A stretch of 64,000 nucleotides of DNA from Marinobacter salinexigens (lineage in GTDB: Bacteria > Pseudomonadota > Gammaproteobacteria > Pseudomonadales > Oleiphilaceae), in contig NZ_VTUU01000008.1 in NCBI RefSeq assembly GCF_008370345.1, forward strand, positions 1 through 64,000. Direction: 5' to 3'. The first letter of the stretch is position 1. Every line of letters starts with the position of its first letter. A model generated the notes under the pieces. The model was not told where the DNA came from. It ran no database searches and saw only the letters and a list, made by a program, of their open reading frames with translations. This document shows positions 42,343-51,804 of the stretch, piece after piece. A program made the translations under genes and the position numbers.

Positions 42343-44913
42343 GTGGCCACTAAAAATCTGAATGCGGTGCCCGACGTCGATCCCAAAATCCAGTACCAAC
42401 CCTGGGAAGGACGTTTTGACGAGGCGTGCCAGAAATCCGGTGAGATCAGACCACACTGGGAATACGTGCTCAACGCACTGACCCAGCTTGGACCGGCTGG
42501 CCTGCTCGATCGTCAGCAAAAGGCCCAGCGCATCCTGCGGGACGACGGTGCCAACTACAATCAGGTTGGTGAGAAGTCCAAGTCCCGCGAATGGCAGCTG
42601 GACCCGGTGCCGATGCTGATCGACAGCGAGGACTGGAGCCGCATCGAGTCAGGCCTCAGCGAGCGTGCTGAACTGTTCGATCTGATACTGCGGGACCTGT
42701 ATGGCCCCCAGGAGCTGATCCGCAATCGCATTCTGCCACCGGAGCTGATTCTGTCGCACAGCAGCTTCCTGCGTGTCTGCCACGGGCTCAGCGTGCCCGG
42801 CGAACAGCAGCTGATCTTGCACGCAGTCGACATGGTCAGAGGGCCGGACGGCACCATCCAGGTGGTTGCCGACAGAACCCAGGCTCCCAGTGGCGCAGGC
42901 TATGCACTGGAAAACAGGCTGGTGATGTCCCGCATTCTGCCCAGCCTCATCCGTGACAGCCAGGCCCACAGGCTTGCTCTTTTCTTCCAGGCGCTGCGCC
43001 GAAAACTCAACAACCTATCGCCCAATGGCGGCACACCACGGGTGGTCATTCTGACCCCCGGTGCCTACAGCGAAACCTACTTTGAACACACCTACCTGGC
43101 GAACTATCTCGGCTACTCACTGGTTCAGGGTGGCGACCTCACGGTCCGCGATGGCTATGTATGGCTGAAATCCCTGGACGGACTGCATCGGGTTGATGTC
43201 ATTCTCCGCCGTGTTGACGATACCTGGTGTGACCCGGTGGAATTGCGCGGCGATTCGCATCTCGGTGTGCCAGGGTTGCTGGAAGTTGTCAGGGCGGGCA
43301 ACGTAGCCGTCGCCAACCCGCTTGGTTCAGGGGTTCTGGAAAATCCTGCTCTGCACAAGTATATGCCGCAGGTAAGCCACTTCTTTCTTGGCCGGGAGTT
43401 ATCGCTACCCAGCGTCCATACCTGGTGGCTCGGTGATCCTGACGACCGCAAATATGTGTTTGCCAATCTCGACAACCTGATCATCAAGAGCACTCACCGT
43501 CGCGCCGGAGAGCACAGTATTTATACCGGTGACCTTAACGACGAACAACGCAGCCAGGTTCGGGCGAAGCTCGCCCGCAACCCTGAGCGCTGGGCCGCCC
43601 AGATAGCTAATCTCCCCTCAACTGCCCCGGCCTGGAACAGAAACAAGAGTAATCTGCAGCCACGCCCGACGGTGATACGCGGCTTTGCTGTCGCTGACGA
43701 CAGCTCTTACACGGTCATGTCCGGAGGGCTTACCCGGGTAGCCAGTTCCAGCAAGCAGACTGTGGTCAGCAACCAGTTAGGAGCATCCAGCAAGGACACC
43801 TGGGTTCTCGCTTCGGAACCCCAGCGGTACACCACACTTCGGGACCAGCAGACCACATCTCTGACTGGCGAGCTGAGCAGCGACCTGCCCAGCAGGGTCG
43901 TCGAGAACCTGTTCTGGATGGGCCGGTATTCGGAACGAGCAGAGTCCTCAACCCGCCTTCTGCGAACCACATTTATGCAGTTGAGTGCCGTGAACTCGCT
44001 GCCAGAAGGTGTTCGCCGACAGTTGCTCTGGAGCGTCACCGCCGTTACCGGAAGTTATCCCGGATTCAACAGCGAGAACAAGGAAACGGTTGCCGATCCG
44101 GAACCTGAACTGCTCGCGATTATCCTGGACAGCAAGCGGTTTGGCAGTGTCAGCTCCAACCTTCATGCCATGCTCAACTGCACTGAAGAAGCCCGGGAAA
44201 TGCTGTCTGGGGACACTCACAGGGTGCTCAGCGACCTGCGTGACACACTCGACGACCTGCCCCAACAATTGCGTCCTGGCAGCCTGTCGGCCCCTGAGGA
44301 AGCCCTGGATCCGTTGATTACCAGCTTGCTCGCGCTGTCCGGCCTGACCCAGGAAAGTATGATCCGCGGCTTCGGATGGCGATTCCTTGAAATGGGACGG
44401 CGCCTGGAAAGAACCCTGCAAAGCATTCTTCTGCTCAGGGCACTGTTGGTGCCAGTGTTGAGTGAGGATGAAGAAGAGCAGGTTCTGGAGGCGTCATTAA
44501 TGTGTGGAGAAGTGCTGGTGACATACCGTCGCCGGTACCGCAGCCAGCCCGAATTACGCAATACACTGATACTGCTGCTGCTCGACCGCACAAACCCACG
44601 CTCTCTGCAGTATCAGCTCGACCAGCTCACCCAGCACCTCAGCGAACTCCAGGACGCAGGCGATTCTACTTCTTCGTCCATATTGAGCGAAGAACGCCGC
44701 CGTCTTCTTGAAGCCCGGACCCTGCTCAGGCTATGTCGTCCTGAACAATTGGCAGAGCTCGACAAAGACGGTCAGCGAAGCGCCCTGGACCAACTGCTGG
44801 GAAAACTGTTCACACTGATGAACGACACGGCAACACTGATTGCAGGCCACTATTTTGAGCACAAGAGCAATCCGCAACAGCTGGTCAATACGCGCTGGAG
44901 TGACTACGAATGA
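42343..44913 (+). CDS. Fused circularly permuted ATP-grasp and alpha-E protein
   Basis: 856 residues from a GTG start. The N-terminal 490 residues are a permuted ATP-grasp (VADRTQAPSGAGYALENRLV, ILRRVDDTWCDPVEL, LIIKSTHRRAGEHSIY, GGLTRVASSSKQTVVSN) and the C-terminal 340 are alpha-E (LPSRVVENLFWMGRYSERAESSTRLL). It is therefore a second copy of the two proteins encoded by 36499-38883, but as one chain and clearly diverged. Fusion supports physical partnership of the two domains. It precedes a transglutaminase-like gene with a 4-base overlap. Confidence 0.88.
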   Translation: MATKNLNAVPDVDPKIQYQPWEGRFDEACQKSGEIRPHWEYVLNALTQLGPAGLLDRQQKAQRILRDDGANYNQVGEKSKSREWQLDPVPMLIDSEDWSRIESGLSERAELFDLILRDLYGPQELIRNRILPPELILSHSSFLRVCHGLSVPGEQQLILHAVDMVRGPDGTIQVVADRTQAPSGAGYALENRLVMSRILPSLIRDSQAHRLALFFQALRRKLNNLSPNGGTPRVVILTPGAYSETYFEHTYLANYLGYSLVQGGDLTVRDGYVWLKSLDGLHRVDVILRRVDDTWCDPVELRGDSHLGVPGLLEVVRAGNVAVANPLGSGVLENPALHKYMPQVSHFFLGRELSLPSVHTWWLGDPDDRKYVFANLDNLIIKSTHRRAGEHSIYTGDLNDEQRSQVRAKLARNPERWAAQIANLPSTAPAWNRNKSNLQPRPTVIRGFAVADDSSYTVMSGGLTRVASSSKQTVVSNQLGASSKDTWVLASEPQRYTTLRDQQTTSLTGELSSDLPSRVVENLFWMGRYSERAESSTRLLRTTFMQLSAVNSLPEGVRRQLLWSVTAVTGSYPGFNSENKETVADPEPELLAIILDSKRFGSVSSNLHAMLNCTEEAREMLSGDTHRVLSDLRDTLDDLPQQLRPGSLSAPEEALDPLITSLLALSGLTQESMIRGFGWRFLEMGRRLERTLQSILLLRALLVPVLSEDEEEQVLEASLMCGEVLVTYRRRYRSQPELRNTLILLLLDRTNPRSLQYQLDQLTQHLSELQDAGDSTSSSILSEERRRLLEARTLLRLCRPEQLAELDKDGQRSALDQLLGKLFTLMNDTATLIAGHYFEHKSNPQQLVNTRWSDYE

Positions 44914-45788
44914 TCTATCGTATCCGCCACATCACACGCTATGAGTACCAGAAGCCGGTCAGCCAGTGTTTTAACAAGGCACACCTGCTCCCTCGCAGCA
45001 CCAATACTCAGCGCTGTCTGGAGCGTAAGGTCTCCATTTCGCCGAACGCCGACTGGCAACGGGAACACAAAGACTATTTCGGAAACAACTACTGCTACTT
45101 CATGTTGCAGGAGCCACATCGCTCGCTTGAAATCGACATTACCAGCCGCATCGACGTAAAACCAAGCCAGCCAGAAGGCAGCCTTGATCTTGGCTGCAGT
45201 GTTGCGGAAGCAACCGCACGCATGGTGGAAGCAGCTGACGAAGCGACTCTCATGGCACGGGAGTTCCTGCTGGATTCAGCGATGATTCGAGCCAACGACG
45301 ATTTGCGGGACTATGCCAAAGCGAGTTTCAAACCGGACCGGTCCCTGCTGGCATCCGTCCGCGAGATTACCCAGCGAATCTTTGAGGACTTCACGTATGA
45401 TCCGGAGTTTTCCACCATCGCCACGCCGCTTGATGAGGTTCTAAAGCACCGCCGTGGAGTCTGTCAGGACTTTGCGCATCTGGCCATTGGGTGCCTGAGA
45501 TCTTTGGGTTTCCCTGCCCGGTACGTCAGTGGATACCTGGAAACCCTCCCACCTCCGGGACAGGAAAAGCTGGTAGGCGCTGACGCATCCCACGCCTGGT
45601 TCGCCGTGTATTCACCAGGAGACGGCTGGTTCGAGTTTGACCCCACCAACAACAACATGCCGAGTGGCCAGCATATTGTCACTGCATGGGGCCGCGACTA
45701 CGAAGATGTAGCTCCTCTCAGGGGCGTCATTTTTGATGGCGGAGGGAAACAGACCCTCGATGTTTCAGTGGACGTTGCTCGGGTCTGA
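44910..45788 (+). CDS. Transglutaminase-like protein (COG1305)
   Basis: 292 residues. N-terminal beta-rich domain (MIYRIRHITRYEYQKPV), then the transglutaminase core with Cys185 in HRRGVCQDFAHL, His228 in DASHAWFAVY and Asp244 in EFDPTNNN, so the papain-like triad is intact. The predicted activity is peptide hydrolysis or amide exchange. It overlaps the end of the ATP-grasp/alpha-E fusion gene by 4 bases (ATGA) and ends the plus-strand run. Confidence 0.88.
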   Translation: MIYRIRHITRYEYQKPVSQCFNKAHLLPRSTNTQRCLERKVSISPNADWQREHKDYFGNNYCYFMLQEPHRSLEIDITSRIDVKPSQPEGSLDLGCSVAEATARMVEAADEATLMAREFLLDSAMIRANDDLRDYAKASFKPDRSLLASVREITQRIFEDFTYDPEFSTIATPLDEVLKHRRGVCQDFAHLAIGCLRSLGFPARYVSGYLETLPPPGQEKLVGADASHAWFAVYSPGDGWFEFDPTNNNMPSGQHIVTAWGRDYEDVAPLRGVIFDGGGKQTLDVSVDVARV

Positions 45789-45805
45789 TCCGGTTCCGAA
45801 GAGCT

Positions 45806-46660
45806 TCAGCCGTCGAGCAGGGTAATCCAGACCCCCACCTTCAGGGCCGTGCCCGGAGGCCCGACAAACGATCCCTCTACCGGTGGTACCGATTCCGGGC
45901 TCCGGGCTACGGCCACCGGGATATGGGTAGTACTGGTAATCTCTCCACTGGTGGGATCAAAACCTTTCCAGCCCGCACCGGGAATATAAACTTCGGCCCA
46001 GGCGTGGGTTGTACCAAAAAACTCCGGTCCGGGTGGCACGAACAGATAGCCACTCACAAAACGTGCGGCGAAACCAAAGTGACGGACCATCGCAATAAAC
46101 AGATTGGCAAAGTCACGGCAGGAACCCGAGCCCAGTGAGAGCGTATCCTCCGGCGACTGTACCCCGGGTTCTTCCCGTATCTTGTATTCAAAACCGGTTT
46201 CGATGGCATCGCACAAGCGGCTCAGCAGACTGAATGACTGGATCATCTCCTGCCCATCCCAGATGCGCTCTGACCATTGTTTCAAAGCATCAGATGACTC
46301 GCCCGCCCCCAGATAGGGATTGAGTATCAGCAGATCTTCATCCCGGTAGCTGAACGGGAAATCCACTGCATAATCTTCCACCAGGAAATCGAGAGGCTCC
46401 TGATCGAAGTGCTCCAACTCAACCTCACTGACGATTTCCAGCTCCTCGCAGGTCTTATCAAAATCCACCACAGCCACCGAATTATTCTCAACGTCCCGAT
46501 ACCAGTGAACACTTCGCGCAGATGGACTCATCGTCAATGTTGCCGACAGGATACGCACGTCATGATCCACTCGCGGACGAACCCGCAACTTGTGGGGCTC
46601 CAAGGTGGCTTCGCCACTGAACCCGTACCAGGTGCTGTGTCTGATCCTGTATCGTTTCAT
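45806..46660 (-). CDS. Transglutaminase-like protein, second convergent copy
   Basis: 284 residues: MKRYRIRHSTWYGFSGEATL at the start, then Cys181 in GSGSCRDFANL, His219 in TTHAWAEVY and Asp235 in GFDPTSGE. The triad is intact and the protein is closest in motif spelling to the N-terminal domain of the 1126-aa protein (both have GVQS-x-E/D-D/E-TL before the Cys). It is on the minus strand, convergent with the plus-strand run (17 bases between stops). Confidence 0.87.
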   Translation of the reverse strand: MKRYRIRHSTWYGFSGEATLEPHKLRVRPRVDHDVRILSATLTMSPSARSVHWYRDVENNSVAVVDFDKTCEELEIVSEVELEHFDQEPLDFLVEDYAVDFPFSYRDEDLLILNPYLGAGESSDALKQWSERIWDGQEMIQSFSLLSRLCDAIETGFEYKIREEPGVQSPEDTLSLGSGSCRDFANLFIAMVRHFGFAARFVSGYLFVPPGPEFFGTTHAWAEVYIPGAGWKGFDPTSGEITSTTHIPVAVARSPESVPPVEGSFVGPPGTALKVGVWITLLDG

Positions 46661-46711
46661 TGCCTTTCCCTTAGCAAGACCATGACAAATAGTCGGTGGC
46701 GTCTCAACAAA

Positions 46712-47515
46712 TCACAACTGCGCCCCGGACAGCCGGGCAACACTAACATCCATTTGAAGCAGGTCGACCGGATCTCCGAACTGGGTATAGATAGCAACAT
46801 CCGCAGCATCCCGTCCGTAGGCGACAGCTATTCTCCCCCCTCGAAGATTGTCCTGGGTAGGATCGAACGTGTACCACCTTCCGCCAACATATGCTTCAAA
46901 CCAGGCATGCAGGTCCATTGGCTGGAGATTCTCCAGATAACCCACCACCATCCGTGCTGGAATAGAAAGCGCACGACAACACGCAATCCCCAGATGAGCC
47001 ATGTCTCGACAGACAGCCTGGGGCATCATATTGACTTCACAAGCACTGACGATCTGCTGCCCGGCACCAGGCATGTATGTCGTAGTGCCGCGAACGTAGT
47101 CTACAATGGCACTGCACTGGTCATATCCGGGAAGACAGCCTGCGACGATGGACTGCGCCAACCTGGAAAACCTGTCCGACTCGCAATACCGGCTAGGCAA
47201 CAGGAACGGAAGTGTATCCTCAGGTAACTGCTGTACCTCGACAAAAGGTGCGCCAGGGGCCGCATCCGAAAACTCAGCGGTTTCAACTTCAAAGGATGTC
47301 TGAACAGAAAACTGGCCGGCGGGAGCCACCAGTCTCTGGCAGAGGTTACCAAAAGGATCTGTGAATTCTACAGTGGGAACGCTGGGAGCCAGCAGGTATT
47401 GCTCCCTACCTACCCACTGCTGCCAACCGCTGCGAGGCCGCAACATGAAGATAAAGGGCGTCGCAACTGGAATATTGAAGTTGAGCAAACAGGTTGCACT
47501 GATCCACATAAGCAT
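46712..47515 (-). CDS. Transglutaminase-like protein, third small copy
   Basis: 267 residues from the ATG at 47513-47515, which has an ideal AAGGAG four bases upstream; an extension to 47551 lacks such a site. N-terminus [13 protein letters not shown] has hydrophobic residues but is a beta-domain start rather than a clear signal peptide. Triad: Cys169 in [10 protein letters not shown], His203 in DLHAWFEAY and Asp218 in TFDPTQDN. It lies 51 bases upstream of the other minus-strand copy and is probably cotranscribed with it. Confidence 0.85.
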   Translation of the reverse strand: MLMWISATCLLNFNIPVATPFIFMLRPRSGWQQWVGREQYLLAPSVPTVEFTDPFGNLCQRLVAPAGQFSVQTSFEVETAEFSDAAPGAPFVEVQQLPEDTLPFLLPSRYCESDRFSRLAQSIVAGCLPGYDQCSAIVDYVRGTTTYMPGAGQQIVSACEVNMMPQAVCRDMAHLGIACCRALSIPARMVVGYLENLQPMDLHAWFEAYVGGRWYTFDPTQDNLRGGRIAVAYGRDAADVAIYTQFGDPVDLLQMDVSVARLSGAQL

Positions 47516-47686
47516 CTGACTCCTTGAACGCGGTCGTCTGGTCGGACGCAACCTAACACTTGCGTGTTACATTGGAACTTTACCCAGTCGCTTCTGGATC
47601 AATGCAATATCTACACCGCCCCCTCAGGGCGGACGACTCTGACCTGCTTCTCCTGAGGTGTGTCCAGGAACAATACCTTCCAGCGA

Positions 47687-48190
47687 CTACTGCGCCATAC
47701 CGTGACTGGAATGTTCCATCTTCATCGCGCCGTCTTGCGCCCCACCATCCATAGGTTCAACCGCAAGTTCAACGCTGATACTTTCTGCACCATCAAACTG
47801 CAGAATTACGGGAATCCGCTCCCCCGGCTTCAGCGGAGCGTTCAGATTTTCCAGCATCAGGTGGTAGCTGTGGGGTTGGAGCTTTACCGTCTTGCCGGGC
47901 GGTATGACGAGTCCTCCGGAAACCGGCTGCATGCGCATGATTCCGTCCTTCATACTGGACTCATGGATCGAGATATGGCCGGCACGAGGTGATTGAGCGC
48001 CAATGAGGATAACCGACTCTTTACCATTGTTCTTGAGTGCCATGTAGCCAACTCCCATCGGTGTGCCCGGCGGCGTCGGTCGGCTCCAGGGGTGGTCGAT
48101 GTGTACGGAGCCATCGGTGTAATCGTGCGCAAAGGCACCTGGAGCAGCAAGGGCCAAGGCAAAAAGAAGCGAACTCAGGCGTGACATCAT
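47687..48190 (-). CDS. PCu(A)C family copper chaperone
   Basis: 167 residues with a signal peptide (to AFAHD). The copper-binding motif of the family, H-M-x10-M-x21-H-x-M, is visible in ISIHESSMKDGIMRMQPVSG and PHSYHLMLENLNAPL. Such periplasmic proteins deliver Cu(I) to the CuA site of cytochrome oxidase. The C-terminal tail is Met/His-rich (GAMKMEHSSHGMAQ), an extra metal-binding stretch. It stands alone on the minus strand upstream of the minus-strand transglutaminase genes' far end. Confidence 0.87.
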   Translation of the reverse strand: MMSRLSSLLFALALAAPGAFAHDYTDGSVHIDHPWSRPTPPGTPMGVGYMALKNNGKESVILIGAQSPRAGHISIHESSMKDGIMRMQPVSGGLVIPPGKTVKLQPHSYHLMLENLNAPLKPGERIPVILQFDGAESISVELAVEPMDGGAQDGAMKMEHSSHGMAQ

Positions 48191-48300
48191 GAACAGGAAT
48201 CCTCCGGGGGTTATTCGTGGCTTACAGGATAGGAATCGAACATGATGGTGCCAAGTTTCAGGCTGCGGCTAATGGTCGCAGGACGTCAGAGTTCAGGCCT

Positions 48301-50562
48301 CTACGACAACCTTTCCCGTAAATCATCCAACGGCATCGGGCGGTGAAAGTAATAGCCCTGGAAGCGCCGGCAGCCCATGGCAATCAGTGCTTCGGCCTGC
48401 TCAGCTTCCTCTACCCCTTCCGCAACGAGCTCCATATTATGACCTTGGGCAATAGCTATAATACTGCGGATCATATTGGCGGCCCGTTCGTCCTGCAGAA
48501 TGTTGTCAACGAAGCTCTTATCGATCTTCAGCTCGTCCAGCGGAAGCTTTCGTAACAAGCTCAATGACGAATATCCAGTGCCGAAATCATCCATGGATAC
48601 CCGGATGCCGATGACCCTCAGCTGCTCAATAGTAAACAACACCCGGTTGAAATCGTTCATGAAGAGCGTTTCGGTGATCTCCAGAATCAGCTCTTCCGGC
48701 GAAACGTCATAGGTTTCCAGGGTCTTGACCACAGACGTGACAAAATCCGGTTGTCGGAACTGAATGACAGAAATGTTGATGGCCAGTTCCAGAGAACGGC
48801 CAATCCTGCTCCTCAGTTCACTGTATTCCCTGATGCTCGTTTCCAGAACAAAGCGGCCCAGGGGAATCATCAGCCCGCTCTGTTCCGCAACCTCCACAAA
48901 CTCTGCTGGTGAGACAAAACCGAGCTCCTCATCCTTCCAACGCACCAGCGCCTCCAGACCAACGGTTTCATGCTGGTCATCCACCTGTGGCTGATACACC
49001 ATGAAGAGAGAATTCGTTGCCAGCCCATAACGCAGACGTTGCTCTACCGATAGTCGTCGCAGGTAGGCTTGTTCCATCTCGCTGCGATACACACACACCG
49101 AATTACGATTCTGCTTTGCCTCGTACAACGCGAGGTGAGCACTGCGGATAACCTTGCTCAACGAGGTGCCGTGATTGGGGAATGTCGCCACCCCGATACT
49201 CGCGGTCACCTGCAGCCTCAGGCGATCTACTTCGATGGTTTCACCGAGACTTTCGACCAGAGACTGGCAGGCCTTTTCAACGGCGAGAAGATCAGTATTT
49301 GGAGTAACAATTGCGAACTCATCGCTTCCCAAGCGAGCAAGGTCATCGCGACGTTCCACAAGATTAGCCAGCCTGCGGGCGAACTCGACCAGCGCCTCGT
49401 CGCCAATTTCCAGCCCGAACCGGTCGTTGATACCTTTAAAGTTATCAATATTGATCACTACCAGGCTGAAAGGCTTTTTGGCCGGGATCAGGCTATCCAG
49501 GCGGTCCAGAAGGCCCAACCGGTTCAGTAGGCCGGTCAGATCATCATGGCGTGAAACATACAGCAGTTCGCTTCGCCGCTTCCGCTCAGACTGGTCAATA
49601 ACCCTGAACCATTTGAAGAGTACCAGGGAGGAGATCAGATAAATGGCCAGGTATTGGATCAGCGAAGCCGAAAATGCCCGGTACACCGGGGCCATACGGG
49701 TCTCAGACACCGTCCAGAGTTGATAGCGATCATTGAAGATCGCAGCACTTATAAAGGGTTCCCCGTACCGTTTTGTGCGAACGGCAACGGCTTCTCCACT
49801 GGCCTTCACCGACTCAACGGTTCTACCAAGATACTCTTCGAATCCCCTCCTGTTCTCAGCTTTCTTGGCTTCCGTCTGGTGGATCCTCGAATAGACTTCC
49901 GGGGCCGCACCTTCTTCCGAGAGAAACTGGACGTAGTTATCTGACTCCCGGTACAGCATGATACTGTCGTCCGGACCGCTGTGGAGCTCTCTCGCAAACA
50001 CCGTATCCCCTGCGTTCAACTGAAAGCCAGCGGTCATCACGGCCTCGACCTGTCCGTCCTTGTTACGGAGTGCTTTGCGAATAGGGATCAGCCAGGTGCC
50101 CATGGGTTCAAAAAAGTAGGTGCGCCCCAGCACCATCGAGTTGGATTCAAGGGCCTGAAGAAAGCTCGCCCTTGAGTCAGGATTGGTCCGCAGGTTCGGG
50201 AGCTTGGAAAGTTCCATATTGGACGTGGTTCGGACCAGCGTACCGTCCGGCAGGGCCAGACCAAAGCCGACGAGCGACTCATCCACACCCAGGATATTAT
50301 CAAGCAAGGGCACATGGCGCTGATCGTCAAACATCGACTCCTGGCCAAGGAGTTCCCGCCCTACCACATCGAGCACGAGTTCCTGGGTCCGCAGCACACT
50401 GTCGACGGACTGATGAACAAGCTCGGCCCGGGAGAGCTGGTAAGTTTCTACATCAGACACGATTGCCTGCCAGCGAAACCAGAGAATCACGCTGAGCAGT
50501 ACCAGACCACCAAAGATGATCAGGAAGAAAAGGGACCAGAGGTTTCGTTTGAGAATGGCCAA
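48301..50562 (-). CDS. Bifunctional GGDEF/EAL cyclic-di-GMP protein
   Basis: 753 residues: a membrane helix (NLWSLFFLIIFGGLVLLSVI), a periplasmic sensor domain of about 250 residues (dCache-like), a second helix (YLAIYLISSLVLFKW), GGDEF (LARLGSDEFAIVTPNT, a GSDEF variant without a clear RxxD I-site) and EAL (LEALVRWKDEELG, EITETLFM, MDDFGTGYSSL, AEGVEEAEQ). The EAL motifs look complete, so phosphodiesterase activity is likely; cyclase activity is possible. The signal is unknown. A perfect TATAAT on the minus strand lies about 50 bases upstream. Confidence 0.9.
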   Translation of the reverse strand: MAILKRNLWSLFFLIIFGGLVLLSVILWFRWQAIVSDVETYQLSRAELVHQSVDSVLRTQELVLDVVGRELLGQESMFDDQRHVPLLDNILGVDESLVGFGLALPDGTLVRTTSNMELSKLPNLRTNPDSRASFLQALESNSMVLGRTYFFEPMGTWLIPIRKALRNKDGQVEAVMTAGFQLNAGDTVFARELHSGPDDSIMLYRESDNYVQFLSEEGAAPEVYSRIHQTEAKKAENRRGFEEYLGRTVESVKASGEAVAVRTKRYGEPFISAAIFNDRYQLWTVSETRMAPVYRAFSASLIQYLAIYLISSLVLFKWFRVIDQSERKRRSELLYVSRHDDLTGLLNRLGLLDRLDSLIPAKKPFSLVVINIDNFKGINDRFGLEIGDEALVEFARRLANLVERRDDLARLGSDEFAIVTPNTDLLAVEKACQSLVESLGETIEVDRLRLQVTASIGVATFPNHGTSLSKVIRSAHLALYEAKQNRNSVCVYRSEMEQAYLRRLSVEQRLRYGLATNSLFMVYQPQVDDQHETVGLEALVRWKDEELGFVSPAEFVEVAEQSGLMIPLGRFVLETSIREYSELRSRIGRSLELAINISVIQFRQPDFVTSVVKTLETYDVSPEELILEITETLFMNDFNRVLFTIEQLRVIGIRVSMDDFGTGYSSLSLLRKLPLDELKIDKSFVDNILQDERAANMIRSIIAIAQGHNMELVAEGVEEAEQAEALIAMGCRRFQGYYFHRPMPLDDLRERLS

Positions 50563-50609
50563 GTCGTCGTTCCGTGGCAGTGAGGCAAATCTGATATCTA
50601 ACTTACTAC

Positions 50610-50615
50610 ATTATA
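50610..50615 (-). promoter_or_regulatory. -10 element of the GGDEF/EAL gene
   Basis: On the minus strand TATAAT (50610-50615) is a perfect -10, with only a weak -35 (TGTGCG or GTGCGA) 16-17 bases before it. It lies 48 bases upstream of the start codon. Confidence 0.45.
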
Positions 50616-50685
50616 GGAACCTGTCACCAAATCGCACACTCATATCATTATGTGCGCCAGGAACAGTTTATTTTATTGATATTAC

Positions 50686-51804
50686 TCAATTTGAGTGTAA
50701 CACCTCTATCATCACACCCAAAAATCGCGAGGCTTCTCCGCCCGTCGCGGCCCGATGATCGAACGTCAGAGACAATGGAAGCACCGGACGAACCGCCGGA
50801 ACGCCTTCGACCGGGATCACCTTCTCCCTGATACGACCAGCCCCGACAATAGCAACCTGCGGAGGCGTGACAACAGGATTGGCATACTGGCCGGTCATGG
50901 TTCCGAAGTTCGACAGAGTAATTGTCGCGCCCTGCATTTCGTTGGGTGGGATTTTCCTGGTTGCGACGGCTTCACGCAGCTTTTCCAGGCCAGTACGGAG
51001 GTTTTTCTGACTGCGATGCGTGATATCCCGCAGCACCGGCACAAACAAACCGTCTGGCGTGTCGACTGCAATTCCCACATGGACTTCGCTCAGCAAGCGG
51101 CGGCTGAGGTTGTCGCCATCGAACCAACAGTTCAGCTCCGGCGAGGCTTCACAGGCGGCGCCAATAGCCTGAACCAGCCGCATGGTGATATCGGTCCCCT
51201 TTTTCCAGTCGCCGATATCCACGTCTTCAAAAATAGACACCGGCACTACATGGGCGTGGGAAAGCGCCATGTTTCTGGCCATGGTGCGCCGGGTGCCCCT
51301 GAGGGGTTCCGCCTCCCCTAACTGCTTCTGATGGCTGGCGTGTTTGTGCACATCATCATTGGTAATGAGTCCGCCAGGGCCACTGCCCCGTATCTGCTCC
51401 AGACTCACGCCCAGTCGCTCCGCCAGCGCCCGCACACCCGGCGTGGCGCGATTGGAGCGTGCCCGCTTGCTCGATGGCGCGGCCCCGATGATGAACTCAT
51501 CCTTGCCGGGTTCGTCATTACCGGAGCCAGCAGACTTCAGTTCACCCACGACCGTACCACTGTCACTGCCCTCACCCTCAAACGCCAGCAGTGGCTCTCC
51601 GGTGTGGATGATATCTCCGGGCTCACCGTAGAGCTTGGCGATAACGCCCTCCTCCGGCGAGGGCACTTCCACAATGGCCTTGGCGGTTTCCACCGATACC
51701 AGTACCTGATCGAGCGATACCTCATCCCCGACTTTCACATGCCATTCAACAATTTCGGCTTCCGGAAGCCCCTCACCCAAATCCGGCAATTTAAAATTTT
51801 TCAT
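50686..51804 (-). CDS. 2-oxo acid dehydrogenase E2 (dihydrolipoamide acyltransferase)
   Basis: 372 residues: lipoyl domain (EIVEWHVKVGDEVSLDQV, lipoyl Lys in VETAKAIVEVPSP), an E3/E1-binding domain near 120-160 (TPGVRALAERLGVSLEQIRGSGPGG), and the catalytic domain with LTFDHRAATGGEASRFL. The canonical DHRVxDG is replaced by DHRAATGG, a variant seen in some bacterial E2 enzymes; His is kept. It forms an operon with E1beta and E1alpha; the E3 (dihydrolipoamide dehydrogenase) is not in the window. Confidence 0.85.
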   Translation of the reverse strand: MKNFKLPDLGEGLPEAEIVEWHVKVGDEVSLDQVLVSVETAKAIVEVPSPEEGVIAKLYGEPGDIIHTGEPLLAFEGEGSDSGTVVGELKSAGSGNDEPGKDEFIIGAAPSSKRARSNRATPGVRALAERLGVSLEQIRGSGPGGLITNDDVHKHASHQKQLGEAEPLRGTRRTMARNMALSHAHVVPVSIFEDVDIGDWKKGTDITMRLVQAIGAACEASPELNCWFDGDNLSRRLLSEVHVGIAVDTPDGLFVPVLRDITHRSQKNLRTGLEKLREAVATRKIPPNEMQGATITLSNFGTMTGQYANPVVTPPQVAIVGAGRIREKVIPVEGVPAVRPVLPLSLTFDHRAATGGEASRFLGVMIEVLHSN

